36,695 nucleotides of DNA, taken from positions 1 to 36,695 of the IMG/VR virus record IMGVR_UViG_3300025601_000057; one strand, given 5' to 3'. The notes beneath the pieces were generated by a model. It was not told the origin of the DNA. It searched no databases and worked only from the letters and a program-made list of their open reading frames with translations. Shown here in pieces: positions 7,749 through 17,308 of the stretch. Source of the stretch: a virus. Within the stretch, counting starts at the first letter, position 1, and each line of letters begins with the position of its first letter. The translations under genes and the position numbers were made by a program.

Positions 7749-9292
7749 TGGCTGAGCAACTACAGAATATTACAATTGCAGCTCCAGGCTTCTTGGGTAT
7801 AAACACTCAAGACTCGCCTATTGGACTAGATCCTGCATATGCTTCTATTGCTGACAACTGTGTTATTGATCAGTTAGGTCGCGTAGGTGCTCGTCAGGGC
7901 TACACAAAGATCACTACTAACGGTGGAGATGTCTTAGGCACTAGCAGAGGTATTGAGAGCGTATTTGAGTTTATCAGTGTAACTAACATAACTACTGTGT
8001 TCTCTGCAGGCAACAACAAGATCTTTACAGGCTCAACTACTTTAACAGAAGTGACACTGCCTGCTGGTTATACGATCAGCGACAACAACTGGAAGATTGT
8101 ATCTTTTAACAACGATGTTTACTTCTTCCAAAAAGGTCACGCACCTTTAGAGAGTGTTGGAGGGTCAACAACGCTTACGCTTTTAACAACTTCCGGTGGT
8201 AATCAACCTCCACAAGGTAACGATGTACTTGCTGCTTATGGACGCCTGTGGTCGTGTGACGTTGTTAACAACAAGTACACAGTGTATTGGAGTTCGTTGC
8301 TTGCTGGCGATGATTGGCATGGTGGGTCTTCAGGTAGTATTAACTTAACTACAGTGTGGCCTAACGGGTACGATGAAGTGGTAGCTCTTGCTGAACACAA
8401 CAACTTCTTGCTAGTGTTCGGTAAAAGAAATGTATTAATCTTTACAGGTGCTCAGAGTCCTTCTTCAGACTTAACCTTACACGACACAGTTGAAGGTACA
8501 GGTTGTATAGCAAGAGATTCTATACAAAGTACAGGAACGGACTTGCTTTTTCTTTCTAATCGTGGTATAATGTCCCTAGGAAGGATAGTCCAGGAGAAGT
8601 CTCTACCTCTACGTGACGTAAGCATGAATGTCCGTAGTGACCTGCTGGCTGCTGTAGAAGAAGAAGCACACGCTAATGGTCATAGAGAAGAGATTAAATC
8701 TATCTATAGCCCTGTCCATGCTTTCTACTTGCTGACGTTACCGTCCAGTAATATTGTTTATTGCTTTGATGTACGTCAGCCTTTAGAGAATGGATCGTTT
8801 CGTGTCACTACCTGGACAGCGTTAGAGCCTGTTGCGTTTACTGTGTTTGCTGATGACTCTTTGTACATGGGACGCAATGAAGGCATCATACGCTACGGTA
8901 GCTATCTTGACGACACGGCTAAATATCAGCTTCGTTACTTTAGTAACCCTAACGATTTCCAGAGTCCAGCTAACTTGAAGTTCTTGAAGAAGTTTAACTT
9001 GACTATTATTGGAGGTCAAAGCACAGAGACTGTCTTAAACTGGGGTTATGATTACACAGAAAGCTACACAAAGCAAGCATTTATTTTTGGCAGCGGTGTA
9101 CCTGCTGAGTACGGTATAGCAGAGTATAACACTACTGGCGAATACACAGGATCTGTTGTGGTTAACACACCTAAAGTAAACGCTTCAGGAAACGGTAATG
9201 TGCTGACAATAGGCATTGAAGCTCAAATTAACAACTCACCTTTTTCAATACAGAAAATTGACATACACGCTCTAGTAGGGAGAATGCTCTAA
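7748..9292 (+). CDS. Tail tubular protein B-like tail nozzle (T7 gp12 equivalent)
   Basis: Start ATG 7748 overlaps the upstream stop (TAATG) and gives 514 residues; an in-frame ATG at 7733 lies inside the previous gene and is less likely. The N-terminus (PGFLGINTQDSPIGLDPAYASIADNCVIDQLGRVGARQGY) is typical of podovirus tail nozzle/stabilisation proteins, followed by beta-rich propeller-like sequence (TVYWSSLLAGDDWH, NNFLLVFGKRNVLIFTG, FCFDV-type strands). Position after the gp11-like gene supports the call. It is shorter than T7 gp12 (about 794 residues), as usual for this class of marine podovirus. It forms the tube tip to which fibres attach in relatives. Confidence 0.8.
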   Translation: MAEQLQNITIAAPGFLGINTQDSPIGLDPAYASIADNCVIDQLGRVGARQGYTKITTNGGDVLGTSRGIESVFEFISVTNITTVFSAGNNKIFTGSTTLTEVTLPAGYTISDNNWKIVSFNNDVYFFQKGHAPLESVGGSTTLTLLTTSGGNQPPQGNDVLAAYGRLWSCDVVNNKYTVYWSSLLAGDDWHGGSSGSINLTTVWPNGYDEVVALAEHNNFLLVFGKRNVLIFTGAQSPSSDLTLHDTVEGTGCIARDSIQSTGTDLLFLSNRGIMSLGRIVQEKSLPLRDVSMNVRSDLLAAVEEEAHANGHREEIKSIYSPVHAFYLLTLPSSNIVYCFDVRQPLENGSFRVTTWTALEPVAFTVFADDSLYMGRNEGIIRYGSYLDDTAKYQLRYFSNPNDFQSPANLKFLKKFNLTIIGGQSTETVLNWGYDYTESYTKQAFIFGSGVPAEYGIAEYNTTGEYTGSVVVNTPKVNASGNGNVLTIGIEAQINNSPFSIQKIDIHALVGRML

Positions 9293-9525
9293 TGTCCGAT
9301 TATACGAAAACCACTAACTTCGCAACTAAGGACTCTTTAGCTTCTGGCAACCCTGCTAAGATTGTGAAGGGTACTGAAATTAACACTGAGTTTAACAACA
9401 TACAGACCGCTGTTAACTCTAAAGCTAACTCAGCTAGTCCTACAATAACAGGAACAATGACTGCCGCTACTGTCAACGTAACTGGCACATTGACTGCTGA
9501 CACAATTACTGGAGGATCCTACTAA
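9292..9525 (+). CDS. Small tail-fibre-like virion protein
   Basis: A 77-residue protein. The N-terminus (MSDYTKTTNFATKDSLASGNPAKIVKGTEINTEFNNIQTAV) is the attachment-type start found on several podovirus tail proteins. The rest is short beta repeats (TGTMTAATVNVTGTLTADTITGGSY). Its end resembles the end of the protein at 34501-35517 (NMTTGTLNGGTY), so the two may belong to the same fibre assembly. It overlaps its upstream neighbour and abuts its downstream neighbour with stop-start overlaps. The exact role is unknown. Confidence 0.7.
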   Translation: MSDYTKTTNFATKDSLASGNPAKIVKGTEINTEFNNIQTAVNSKANSASPTITGTMTAATVNVTGTLTADTITGGSY

Positions 9526-10484
9526 TGTCTTTATTTACAGGTAATAATATTTCAGACATGCTTGGAGCTGGTGGTGCTTATTACCTAGGCAATCAAGCTT
9601 CTGATATTGCTAGAGAAGGTGGCGATGTAGCGAGAAACTTAGCAAATGAAGCAGCTACTACTTCAAGAGCAGAGTCAGCTTTTCAGCCATACACTGTAAC
9701 AAGCAACTTGGCTAACATAGGTACAACTGCTCAAGGTGGTTACAACCTCAACCTTTCACCTCAACAGCAACAGCTTCAAAACCAGCTTCTAGGGCAATCT
9801 CAGCAGTTGTTTGGACAGGTGGGTCAAGACCCCGCAGCTCGCGCACAAGGCATCTACGAGCAGATTAGGGCTACTCAGCAGCCTGGTGAAGAGAGAGACC
9901 GCTTAAAGATGCAAGAGAACTTGTTTGCAGGTGGTCGTGGTGGTATACAGACTGCACAGTATGGTGGTTCTCCAGAGCAGTTTGCTTATGAGCAGGCTAG
10001 AGCAGAGTCACAGAACACTGCTGCATTAGGCGCACGAGAGCGTGTGTTAGCAGAAGAAGCTCAAGCGTTGACCTCAGCTCAAGGTTTGATGGCTTCTGGT
10101 TACAACCCACAACAGCAAGCTCTATCGCTTCTGGAAGGTAGTCAAATACCTGCTGGTTATGCTTCTGCTGGTCAACGCACAGGCGCTGAGCTAAGCAGTC
10201 AGTTACGTGGTAGAGGAATTGAGTCTTACGTACAAGGACAGGACTTAGGTAACAGAATTGATCTACAGACTCAAGACGCTATCTTAGGTCTATTGACGGG
10301 TCAGCAGATGTCTCCGCTGCAGCAAGCGCAGATAGCTGAGATCTATGCAGGTATGGGTCAAGAAGCGCCAGGTGGCGGTGGTCTTATTGGTAAAGGTTTT
10401 GATTGGTTATTTGGAGGCAACGGCAACAGCGAGTATGGCAACATTGGCGATCCTTTTGCTGATAATTTTGGAGGTACGCAATAA
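9525..10484 (+). CDS. Putative internal virion protein (T7 gp14-like by position)
   Basis: A 319-residue Gln/Ala/Gly-rich protein with an N-terminal glycine-rich helix (DMLGAGGAYYLGNQASDIA) and a long central helical part (QQQQLQNQLLGQSQQLF; ARERVLAEEAQALTSAQGLMASG), ending in Gly/Asn-rich sequence. T7-like phages carry three internal core/ejection proteins after the tail nozzle gene, and this is the first of three such genes here. Composition fits gp14-type proteins, which form the outer-membrane pore during DNA ejection. No catalytic motif. The assignment rests mostly on gene order. Confidence 0.6.
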   Translation: MSLFTGNNISDMLGAGGAYYLGNQASDIAREGGDVARNLANEAATTSRAESAFQPYTVTSNLANIGTTAQGGYNLNLSPQQQQLQNQLLGQSQQLFGQVGQDPAARAQGIYEQIRATQQPGEERDRLKMQENLFAGGRGGIQTAQYGGSPEQFAYEQARAESQNTAALGARERVLAEEAQALTSAQGLMASGYNPQQQALSLLEGSQIPAGYASAGQRTGAELSSQLRGRGIESYVQGQDLGNRIDLQTQDAILGLLTGQQMSPLQQAQIAEIYAGMGQEAPGGGGLIGKGFDWLFGGNGNSEYGNIGDPFADNFGGTQ

Positions 10485-11848
10485 TGGCTAACATAGATTA
10501 CGCAGGTTTATTGACAGGCATAAGCGGTCAGAACCAACGACCAAGTCCGTTTACTTCTCCTTCAAGAGATCAACAGCTTCTAGGCTTTGCAGCTAAACAG
10601 AACGAAGCATTGACTGGCCGCCTTGGTGGCATGTTTGGACTACAGCAGCAAGACCCTGTAGAGCTTGCTAAGACAAAGCTAGTGGGGCTAGATCCTACAA
10701 ACCCAGCAGATCAAGCACAGTTTATACAGCTGTTGAATATTGTTGATCCTGCGAAGGCTGCTCAGTTTAAACAGCAGTTGGATTCTAAAGCTACTTCGTT
10801 GACTAAGAGTACAAATGATGCTACTACAGTGGCTGACGCATTGCCGGCACAGTACGCATCGTTAGCAAAAGCTGTTCGTAATAAAGTACCTGGCGCTCTT
10901 CAAAGAGCAGTTGAAATACTAGGAGCTGCTCCAACAAAACCAGAAGAAGACCCCGCTTTAGTTAAAGAGTATAGGTTTGCGAAAACACCTAAAGGAGGAA
11001 GTTTTGAAGGCACGTTACAAGACTGGGCAGAGCTTAAAAAAGCTAGAGGAACAGTTATAAAAACTACTCAAACTCCTGCAGAAAAAATGACAGAGAATAA
11101 TTTAGAGCGTCAAGCAAAATATGTTGATATAACTGCACCTGTAGCTGCAACGGCTGTCACGGATAAGCAAGCAGCAAACGCTATACTGAATGAAGTAGAA
11201 AAAGGTTTTGACACAGGCATGGTTGCTAATTTTGTAGCTAACCAATCTAAAAATTTACAAGGTATTTTTCAACTAGCGGGCGTAGCTTATCCGGAATCTT
11301 TTTCTGAGAAAATTAAAGATCAAGCTGTTCTAAAGATTTTACAGAACGAAGCTATTATACCAATGATGGATGCGCAAGGTAAAGGATTTACAGATAAAGA
11401 TTTAGAATATCAGCAGGACGTGCTACCTGGTTACACCCAGCCTTGGCAGTATAACGAAGCAGCGGCAACAATTAAGTTACATAAAGCTGTAAATCAGATT
11501 GAAGAAAACACTTTTGCTAATCAACGTGCTAACTTATCTGAAGTGACTCCATTAGACCATACTACTTTATGGGATGATTATTTAACTAAAATCCCTAGAA
11601 GTAAAATAGCAGCAGCTAAAAGAAACGGTATTGATTACAAAAGAATGGAAGTCATACAGGACAGTGCTAATCTTTCACAATACTGGGTAAAAGATAAGCC
11701 TAGAGGTTTTACCTTGTCGATCAAAGGCGAGAATAAAGATGTAACTTGGGCTGATATTAAAGACACTGCCGCAGCTAATGACATGAACATTAGAGAATTT
11801 TTAGCAGCTTATGAAAACCAAGGTTTAATTGTAAAAGGCGTTTACTAA
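10484..11848 (+). CDS. Putative internal virion protein (second of three)
   Basis: A 454-residue mostly helical protein starting ATGGCTAACATAG at the overlap with the upstream stop (TAATG). Visible blocks are a polar N-terminus, a DPTNPADQAQFIQLLNIVDP motif (residues ~70-88) and a charged C-terminal half (KDLEYQQDVLPGYTQPWQYNE; DDYLTKIPRSKIAAAKRNGI). By position it would correspond to T7 gp15, part of the ejection apparatus, but I see no sequence motif proving this. It is translationally coupled to both neighbours. Confidence 0.55.
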   Translation: MANIDYAGLLTGISGQNQRPSPFTSPSRDQQLLGFAAKQNEALTGRLGGMFGLQQQDPVELAKTKLVGLDPTNPADQAQFIQLLNIVDPAKAAQFKQQLDSKATSLTKSTNDATTVADALPAQYASLAKAVRNKVPGALQRAVEILGAAPTKPEEDPALVKEYRFAKTPKGGSFEGTLQDWAELKKARGTVIKTTQTPAEKMTENNLERQAKYVDITAPVAATAVTDKQAANAILNEVEKGFDTGMVANFVANQSKNLQGIFQLAGVAYPESFSEKIKDQAVLKILQNEAIIPMMDAQGKGFTDKDLEYQQDVLPGYTQPWQYNEAAATIKLHKAVNQIEENTFANQRANLSEVTPLDHTTLWDDYLTKIPRSKIAAAKRNGIDYKRMEVIQDSANLSQYWVKDKPRGFTLSIKGENKDVTWADIKDTAAANDMNIREFLAAYENQGLIVKGVY

Positions 11849-14799
11849 TGGCAATATTCGACACTTCTAACGTAATCTTTGAGTCAGGAGCTTCTAGCAA
11901 TGGGGTTGTTTTTGATACAGGTATTGAGTTCCCTAACGAAGTCATTGCAAGACTAGCTGGCGAAAAAAGAATAGAAGAGCTGCAAGGAGGAGCAACACCG
12001 CCTACATCTTTTCCAGAAGTTCCTGTTCTTTCTGATCAAGGCACTAATGTTACTCCACGCCCAGAGGAAAGTTTACTACAACAAGCAGGAGAAGAGCTAC
12101 GCTATCGTACAGCGCCTGTTGTAAATCCTGTAATGGAAGTGGTAGACGCTATGGTAACGCCTATTTATAGTTTTGGCTATGACATGGCTGTGCGGGTTCC
12201 TACTTACTTAGCTACTATGGGAACTAGAAACTTAGAAAACCTAGCGGAATCTTCTAACGTAAACATAGACATGGAGTGGGAAGGCGGCTACGACATAGGA
12301 GTTCCTGATTTATTCAGAAACAAGAGTTTTGTTAATGATGCTGAAACTGAACAATTCTTAGACAAAGGCGGTTTTTACGCTTCTCTTGGTCTTGGTATTA
12401 CCAGTGCTGCTCGTGCTTCAATAAACATGTTAGGCGCTGGCTTTGTCAACTACGGGAAAAGAGGAGTCGCGCTAAACCCTAAAACTGGTCAGCCTTTTGT
12501 AGGAGTAGAAGGAGCGCGGACAGGTATCACAAGGTCTCTAGCAGAGTCTTCGCTACCTACTGAAGCTAAAGTAGCGTTAGCTATGGCTGTGGCGGGAGAA
12601 GTAGCTTCTGCTGCTACTGGCTCAGACAGTGCTCTTATAGCTTTGCCTGCTGAAATTGCTGGTGGTTTTGCAGCAGCGCGTAAACCAGCTACTTATTTAG
12701 AAGCTGCTACTGGCATTATTAAGTACGCAGACACAGGTGTTGAGGTAGTAGGTAAGAAAATAATAGACGCTTTTGATGCTAAGTTTGGGGAAGACGCAGT
12801 AACTTTAGCTAGTCAACGAATTAGAGGAGAGAGTGTCAGCCCTTTAGAAGCTAAACTAGCTTTAGAAACTGCTGACGATGCTTCTATTTTATCTGTAGCT
12901 CAACAAACAAATGACTCAGGTATCCTCACTTTAGAAAGAGCGTTAGCTGCTGAGGACAGTGTTTTTGCAGGTTTTGTAGACGACCAAGTTGATCAAGCTC
13001 AGTACTCGTTAGCGAGAGAATTAGAAACTCTAATGAATCCAGAAAGCAGTTCTTTAGATTGGACAGCACTAAAAGACTTCTTGCCTAAGATACAAAACGA
13101 CTTGATAGCTCAAGTAGACGACAGAGTTATGATTGAGACAGAGAAGCTTACTAAGCTTTTAAAAGTTTACGATGGCGATGTCACTAAAATGTCCAAAGAG
13201 TTTGAGGAATCTTTTAATAAAATATACGCAGATGTTAAACAACAAGAAAACAACCTCTGGCAGCCTATAAACGACTCTGTAAAGATACCGACTAAACCTT
13301 TAGTAGACGCTGTTGAAACAATTGTCGCTAACTCCAGCTCACAAGCAGTGCTTCCTGCCGAGGAGTTTGCTAACATTCTAGGAAAAGGTGTTGCACGTAC
13401 AGGTAAAGGCTGGAAGACGTTTGAAGTTACTCCTGATAACAAGAAGCGGTTAGCTGAAGCAGGCGTAAAAGTTAAATGGCCTGACGCACCTCTACAAACT
13501 GTAGAAGCTCCTCTAGTCCTTAGAGATTTAAGAAGCAAGCTCAACTCCATGGCTAGAAGCGCAAACGCAGCGACAGACCCTACTTTTCAATATAACCAGA
13601 AAGCTCTAGGGGAAGCTCAGCAAGCTGCTTTAGACAATATAACACTAGGTGTTGAAAGTGTTAATCCACAGCTTCGTGAGTACTATTTAGCGGCTACTGC
13701 TTTCTCTAAAAAAATACACGACACTTTCACTAGAGGAACTTTTGTACCCAAAGCTAAGAAGGCGGTTAAAGAGAAGAAGCTAGAGACAATGGTAGGCGGT
13801 CAAACAGCCAAGCAAACTGACATGGATATTGTTGCTAGGGAGATGGAAGAAGTCTTTAATTTAGCAACGTCTGGCAGCAGCGCCGCCCAGTCTAACGCTT
13901 TAAAACAGGCTGAAGGCTTTCTTCTTGCTAAGTTCCAGGCTCAGGTAAACCCTAATAAACTAGAAGATTTCAAGGCGTTTGAAACTTCCCACTCGTCTTG
14001 GATAGAAAGATTCCCAGCAGTAGGTGAAGCTATTAAAGCAGCAAAGAAAAAGGCGAGGTCTCAAGGGAAAGTAGTACAGAACGCTGAAACAGCAGCGGAA
14101 GTGGCGCGTTTGGACGACTTCTACGGAGTGGCTAACATGACGCCAGAGCAGGTTATGGATGTTATTCTTAAATCTTCAAGCCCTACACAAACTTCTGCCA
14201 GGTTCCGCAAGCTTTTAAGCACTAACAAAGAAGCTCTTGCTGTATTTAAAGAACAGGTTGCTAATCGTGTGGTTGCGCAATCAATGAAAATTGTTGATTC
14301 GCAAGTAGCAGGTAAAGGCAACGTAGAGCTTATTGATCCTGTTAGTTTTTCAAAAATTCTAAAAGATTTTAAGCCGTTGACTGCCGTGTTTAACACTGCT
14401 GAACAGAAAGGTTTAGAGCTGTTGCTTAGAGATGTAAGCAGTATAAGTAAATCTCTATCTGCTAAAAGAGGATATACAAAAGTTGCACCCCCTAAAACAA
14501 GTGCTGGTCTAATACTAGCGGCTAAGTTAGCTGCTTTGAAAGGCGTTAACTTACTAGCCGGTTCTTCTTCTATTGTGTTGGCGGGCACAGCTTCTAACGC
14601 CGCAACTAAAGCAATACAAAACTTAGGAGTAGAAGCGTCTAGTAAAGTTCTAAAAGAAGCTTATAAGAACCCAGAGCTTATGAAAGTTCTCCTTAGTAAG
14701 GATATCACAAGGAACCAGCTACAACTTTTGCAGTCAGGTAGGTTTAAAACAGGACGTATTATTTATAACGCTTTAACAGAGAAGGCAACTCAGCAGTAA
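11848..14799 (+). CDS. Large putative internal virion/ejection protein (third of three)
   Basis: A 983-residue protein ending the rightward transcription unit. It is helix-rich, with a hydrophobic segment near residues 885-925 (AGLILAAKLAALKGVNLLAG, SSIVLAGTASNAATKAI) and another around 240-285 rich in Ala. T7 gp16 (1318 residues), the largest ejection protein, occupies the same relative place. I could not find the lytic transglycosylase glutamate motif that gp16 carries at its N-terminus, so this one may lack that activity. The TAA stop at 14797 is followed within four bases by the bidirectional terminator. Confidence 0.6.
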   Translation: MAIFDTSNVIFESGASSNGVVFDTGIEFPNEVIARLAGEKRIEELQGGATPPTSFPEVPVLSDQGTNVTPRPEESLLQQAGEELRYRTAPVVNPVMEVVDAMVTPIYSFGYDMAVRVPTYLATMGTRNLENLAESSNVNIDMEWEGGYDIGVPDLFRNKSFVNDAETEQFLDKGGFYASLGLGITSAARASINMLGAGFVNYGKRGVALNPKTGQPFVGVEGARTGITRSLAESSLPTEAKVALAMAVAGEVASAATGSDSALIALPAEIAGGFAAARKPATYLEAATGIIKYADTGVEVVGKKIIDAFDAKFGEDAVTLASQRIRGESVSPLEAKLALETADDASILSVAQQTNDSGILTLERALAAEDSVFAGFVDDQVDQAQYSLARELETLMNPESSSLDWTALKDFLPKIQNDLIAQVDDRVMIETEKLTKLLKVYDGDVTKMSKEFEESFNKIYADVKQQENNLWQPINDSVKIPTKPLVDAVETIVANSSSQAVLPAEEFANILGKGVARTGKGWKTFEVTPDNKKRLAEAGVKVKWPDAPLQTVEAPLVLRDLRSKLNSMARSANAATDPTFQYNQKALGEAQQAALDNITLGVESVNPQLREYYLAATAFSKKIHDTFTRGTFVPKAKKAVKEKKLETMVGGQTAKQTDMDIVAREMEEVFNLATSGSSAAQSNALKQAEGFLLAKFQAQVNPNKLEDFKAFETSHSSWIERFPAVGEAIKAAKKKARSQGKVVQNAETAAEVARLDDFYGVANMTPEQVMDVILKSSSPTQTSARFRKLLSTNKEALAVFKEQVANRVVAQSMKIVDSQVAGKGNVELIDPVSFSKILKDFKPLTAVFNTAEQKGLELLLRDVSSISKSLSAKRGYTKVAPPKTSAGLILAAKLAALKGVNLLAGSSSIVLAGTASNAATKAIQNLGVEASSKVLKEAYKNPELMKVLLSKDITRNQLQLLQSGRFKTGRIIYNALTEKATQQ

Positions 14800-14802
14800 T
14801 AA

Positions 14803-14835
14803 AAAAGCCCTATAGAATCTCTCTATAGGGCTTTT
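14803..14835. terminator. Bidirectional rho-independent terminator between convergent arms
   Basis: A perfect 14-bp stem (14803-14816 with 14822-14835, core GCCCTATAGA/TCTATAGGGC) and 5-base loop, flanked by an A-run on the left and T-run on the right, so it can terminate transcription from both sides. It sits 4 bases after the last late gene and 40 bases from the nrdJ stop. Confidence 0.93.
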
Positions 14836-14875
14836 ACACTTTTATGTACCAATAAATGCTAATTCACTACACTTT

Positions 14876-16756
14876 TTACACTATTTCACATGCTCCACCA
14901 GTACACGCTAACTCTTGTGACCCTGTGGTGTTGTCTTCTTTCTCGAAGTTACCCAGGTCAATCCACTCAACACCTTGTGGCATAGCTGCTAATAGCTCTT
15001 CATACTTCTCAGCAGTGATGTCTTCATACGGAGCTTGCTGATACAGATGATCACTAAACGGCAACAAGCTGATACCGCTACAGATGTCAAAGTTATCCCA
15101 GATCCATTGTGCTACCTGCAGGAACTCATCATCGGTGTAGTATACAGTGATGCTTGGCTTATGTTCACACCAGTGGTTCTGATATGCTTTCCAAAGCTGT
15201 AGCTGTTCCATAGCTCCTACCTGGCTCACTGTAACGCTTGTCTCTGGAGCTTTAACAGGGAAGCTAAAGACAGAGGAAGCAGGACTCATTACATCTTGTT
15301 CAACAGGGAATCCAGCTTCGGCCATGAAGATAGCAAGTGGGTCTTTCTTGTCTGAGCGTACACGGCGGATGTAATGCTTAGAGAAGCGAGGGTGAATGCC
15401 ACTAGCGCTATCAACAAGCTGAGACACAGTACCAGACGGCTTAACAGCAGTGACAGCAGTAGACTGATTAATACCAAGCTTCTCAGCCCACACCTTATTT
15501 GTTTCAACAGCCACATCTCTAACTTCCTCTAACCAACGCGCTAAGTCAGGTGAGTCTCCTTTACTCAACAAGTAGTGATCCATAATACCTGTCATGCTTA
15601 CACCCAAGAGCGCCTCTTCTTCTGTGTTCTTCTTCCAACAAGCTCGTAAGTATCTGAAGTCTGTCAGTGTAGCCTGCAGTGTGCCTATGATCGCTGCTAC
15701 CTCAGCCTTAGCCTTGAGTGTCTTGAGTGTGTCATCTGCCCGTACAACGATCTCTGATAGGTTACAGAACTGGTTGCTGCGTAAAATTATTTCACTGCAA
15801 GGATTCGTCCCGAAGTCATGCTTAGCGTCACGTCGTCCGTTACGTGCTGCAATCTTCTGAGCTGCAACGCGACTAAAGATACCACGCTCGCCTGCTTTAG
15901 ACTCATACATGTTAGCCATCTCTGCCAGGAACGACTCAAAGTCTGGCTTCTCAGTGTAGGCTACAGAGTTGTTAGCGAGTCTGCGCTGACCTTCTAATTC
16001 CCACCAGTTACCGTTCTTAGCTTTAGCCATACGAGGATCTGACAGGTTAGACAGGCTGATAAGAGCTGATCTACGTACACCGCCTACAACAACAATGTCT
16101 GCAATCTTACAGCAGATGTCATGGCACTCAATGCTTGTTAGCTTACGACCAGCAGCTTTCTGGAACACAGCCATACAGAACTTAAACAGATCTTCCAAAG
16201 GCTCTGGCCCTGAAGCTCTACCGCCAAAGGTTTTAAGACGTTCGCCAGCACCGCGTACCTTGTGTACGTCATACTTAGGTATCTTGCCAGCGTATAACAT
16301 AGCAATTAGCTCACGGAACGCAGAAGCCCAACCAATCTTGCTGTCAGCTACAACAATAACGCTGTCTGTCTCGTGGAAAGTCTCAGCCACTACTGGTAGC
16401 TTGGTGATGAAGTTACGCTCTACGCTGAAGCCTACACCTGTGCCACACATCAACACGTACATCAGCTCGTCAAAGCTACGCGGTGAGTCTATGTGCAAGT
16501 AACTGCAATTGTATCCAGCTACATTGTCTTTATCTAAAGCTTCGCCTGCTGTCATCATGCAACGCATTGAAGGCATAACTTCTAGGTTGTGGATGGCGTT
16601 GAACAACTGTAAGGCCACCTTTTCATTTATTTGGCCCCGGTCTTTCCAGAAGTCTACGTAGCGATTGACTGTCTCGTCCCATGTCTCACGCCGTGAAGCC
16701 TCTGGAATCCACCGTGCATATCTACTTTTATGTATAAATTGTTGATACTGATCCAT
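14876..16756 (-). CDS. nrdJ: Adenosylcobalamin-dependent (class II) ribonucleotide reductase
   Basis: A 626-residue enzyme that reduces ribonucleotides to deoxyribonucleotides, using a vitamin B12 coenzyme radical. Visible landmarks: redox Cys in YNCSYLHID (C84), MCGTGVGFSVE near 103-113, radical Cys-X-Glu in NPCSEI (C320, E322), second redox Cys in FCNLSE (C331), the phosphate-binding KPSGTVSQLVDSASGIHPRF and the C-terminal Cys pair CTGGAC (C618, C623) that re-reduces the active site. All key residues are present, so it should be active. It is the last gene of the leftward replication arm and feeds the polymerase. Length and motifs fit the single-chain NrdJ type of marine podoviruses. Confidence 0.95.
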   Translation of the reverse strand: MDQYQQFIHKSRYARWIPEASRRETWDETVNRYVDFWKDRGQINEKVALQLFNAIHNLEVMPSMRCMMTAGEALDKDNVAGYNCSYLHIDSPRSFDELMYVLMCGTGVGFSVERNFITKLPVVAETFHETDSVIVVADSKIGWASAFRELIAMLYAGKIPKYDVHKVRGAGERLKTFGGRASGPEPLEDLFKFCMAVFQKAAGRKLTSIECHDICCKIADIVVVGGVRRSALISLSNLSDPRMAKAKNGNWWELEGQRRLANNSVAYTEKPDFESFLAEMANMYESKAGERGIFSRVAAQKIAARNGRRDAKHDFGTNPCSEIILRSNQFCNLSEIVVRADDTLKTLKAKAEVAAIIGTLQATLTDFRYLRACWKKNTEEEALLGVSMTGIMDHYLLSKGDSPDLARWLEEVRDVAVETNKVWAEKLGINQSTAVTAVKPSGTVSQLVDSASGIHPRFSKHYIRRVRSDKKDPLAIFMAEAGFPVEQDVMSPASSVFSFPVKAPETSVTVSQVGAMEQLQLWKAYQNHWCEHKPSITVYYTDDEFLQVAQWIWDNFDICSGISLLPFSDHLYQQAPYEDITAEKYEELLAAMPQGVEWIDLGNFEKEDNTTGSQELACTGGACEIV

Positions 16757-16926
16757 TATTCCATATCCTCTGGGTTAAATTCAAAATACTCATCAAAGCC
16801 CTGCATGATGTACTGCTCTATACAGGACTTAATTGTTTCTTCAATAGGTGTGTCTGTGTGCTTGTGCGCCCTAGTATACCCTGCATCTATACCTGACTCA
16901 ACTATTCGTTCTATAAGTGGGTACAT
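16756..16926 (-). CDS. Small conserved hypothetical protein upstream of nrdJ
   Basis: A 56-residue acidic protein (MYPLIERIVESGIDAGYTRAHKH then TPIEETIKSCIEQYI and an acidic end). I prefer the ATG at 16926, one base after the upstream stop, over an in-frame ATG at 16938 that lies inside the previous gene. Its stop shares bases with the nrdJ start. The AHKH motif with a helical acidic body recurs in small phage proteins near RNR genes; function unknown. Confidence 0.75.
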   Translation of the reverse strand: MYPLIERIVESGIDAGYTRAHKHTDTPIEETIKSCIEQYIMQGFDEYFEFNPEDME

Positions 16927-16927
16927 T

Positions 16928-17308
16928 TTAAGTTTCATTACGATACTCTAGTTCATCTTGCATTACTTTGTATAGGGCTGGACGCATGGTTGCCTTCTGA
17001 GTGTCAAGACAGGCTTGTAAATGCCCTGTGTCCATATCAGCAATTGCAACATACTTCAAAGTCTGATCACCCTGCTTACCATAAGTGCCCCATTTGACTG
17101 CTACTCTTATCATTTCATGGTTATCGTCTGACCAAACAGTTAGCAGCTTTTCATCACCGTTGACAGACCTCCGTACATAATCCCAACCACCATCTAACAT
17201 ATACTCTTTACCGTTAGCGTCTGTATGCGTCACGTAGTCGTGTCGATGAGCTGAGTGCAACACTGTACCATCAGGTGTTCGCATCTTGTTACTCAGTATT
17301 TCACTCAT
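16928..17308 (-). CDS. Conserved phage hypothetical protein
   Basis: A 126-residue protein opening MSEILSNKMRTPDGTVLHSAHRHDYVTHTDANGKEYMLDGG, a sequence pattern I recognise in many T7-like phages without any assigned function. The middle is beta-rich (RVAVKWGTYGKQGD) and the end helical (LQACLDTQKATMRPALYKVMQDELEY). It overlaps the upstream gene by four bases (ATGA). Because it lies among nucleotide-metabolism and DNA genes, a role in replication or host takeover is likely but unproven. Confidence 0.85.
   Translation of the reverse strand: MSEILSNKMRTPDGTVLHSAHRHDYVTHTDANGKEYMLDGGWDYVRRSVNGDEKLLTVWSDDNHEMIRVAVKWGTYGKQGDQTLKYVAIADMDTGHLQACLDTQKATMRPALYKVMQDELEYRNET

Noticed and set aside
8543-8571. 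TTGCTT-17-TATAAT inside the tail nozzle gene
   Set aside because: Good -10 but inside a coding region in a continuous late operon with no gene starting nearby; probably chance.
14121-14588. Minus-strand 155-codon frame opposite the large internal protein
   Set aside because: No translation signals; lies antisense within a clear long gene.
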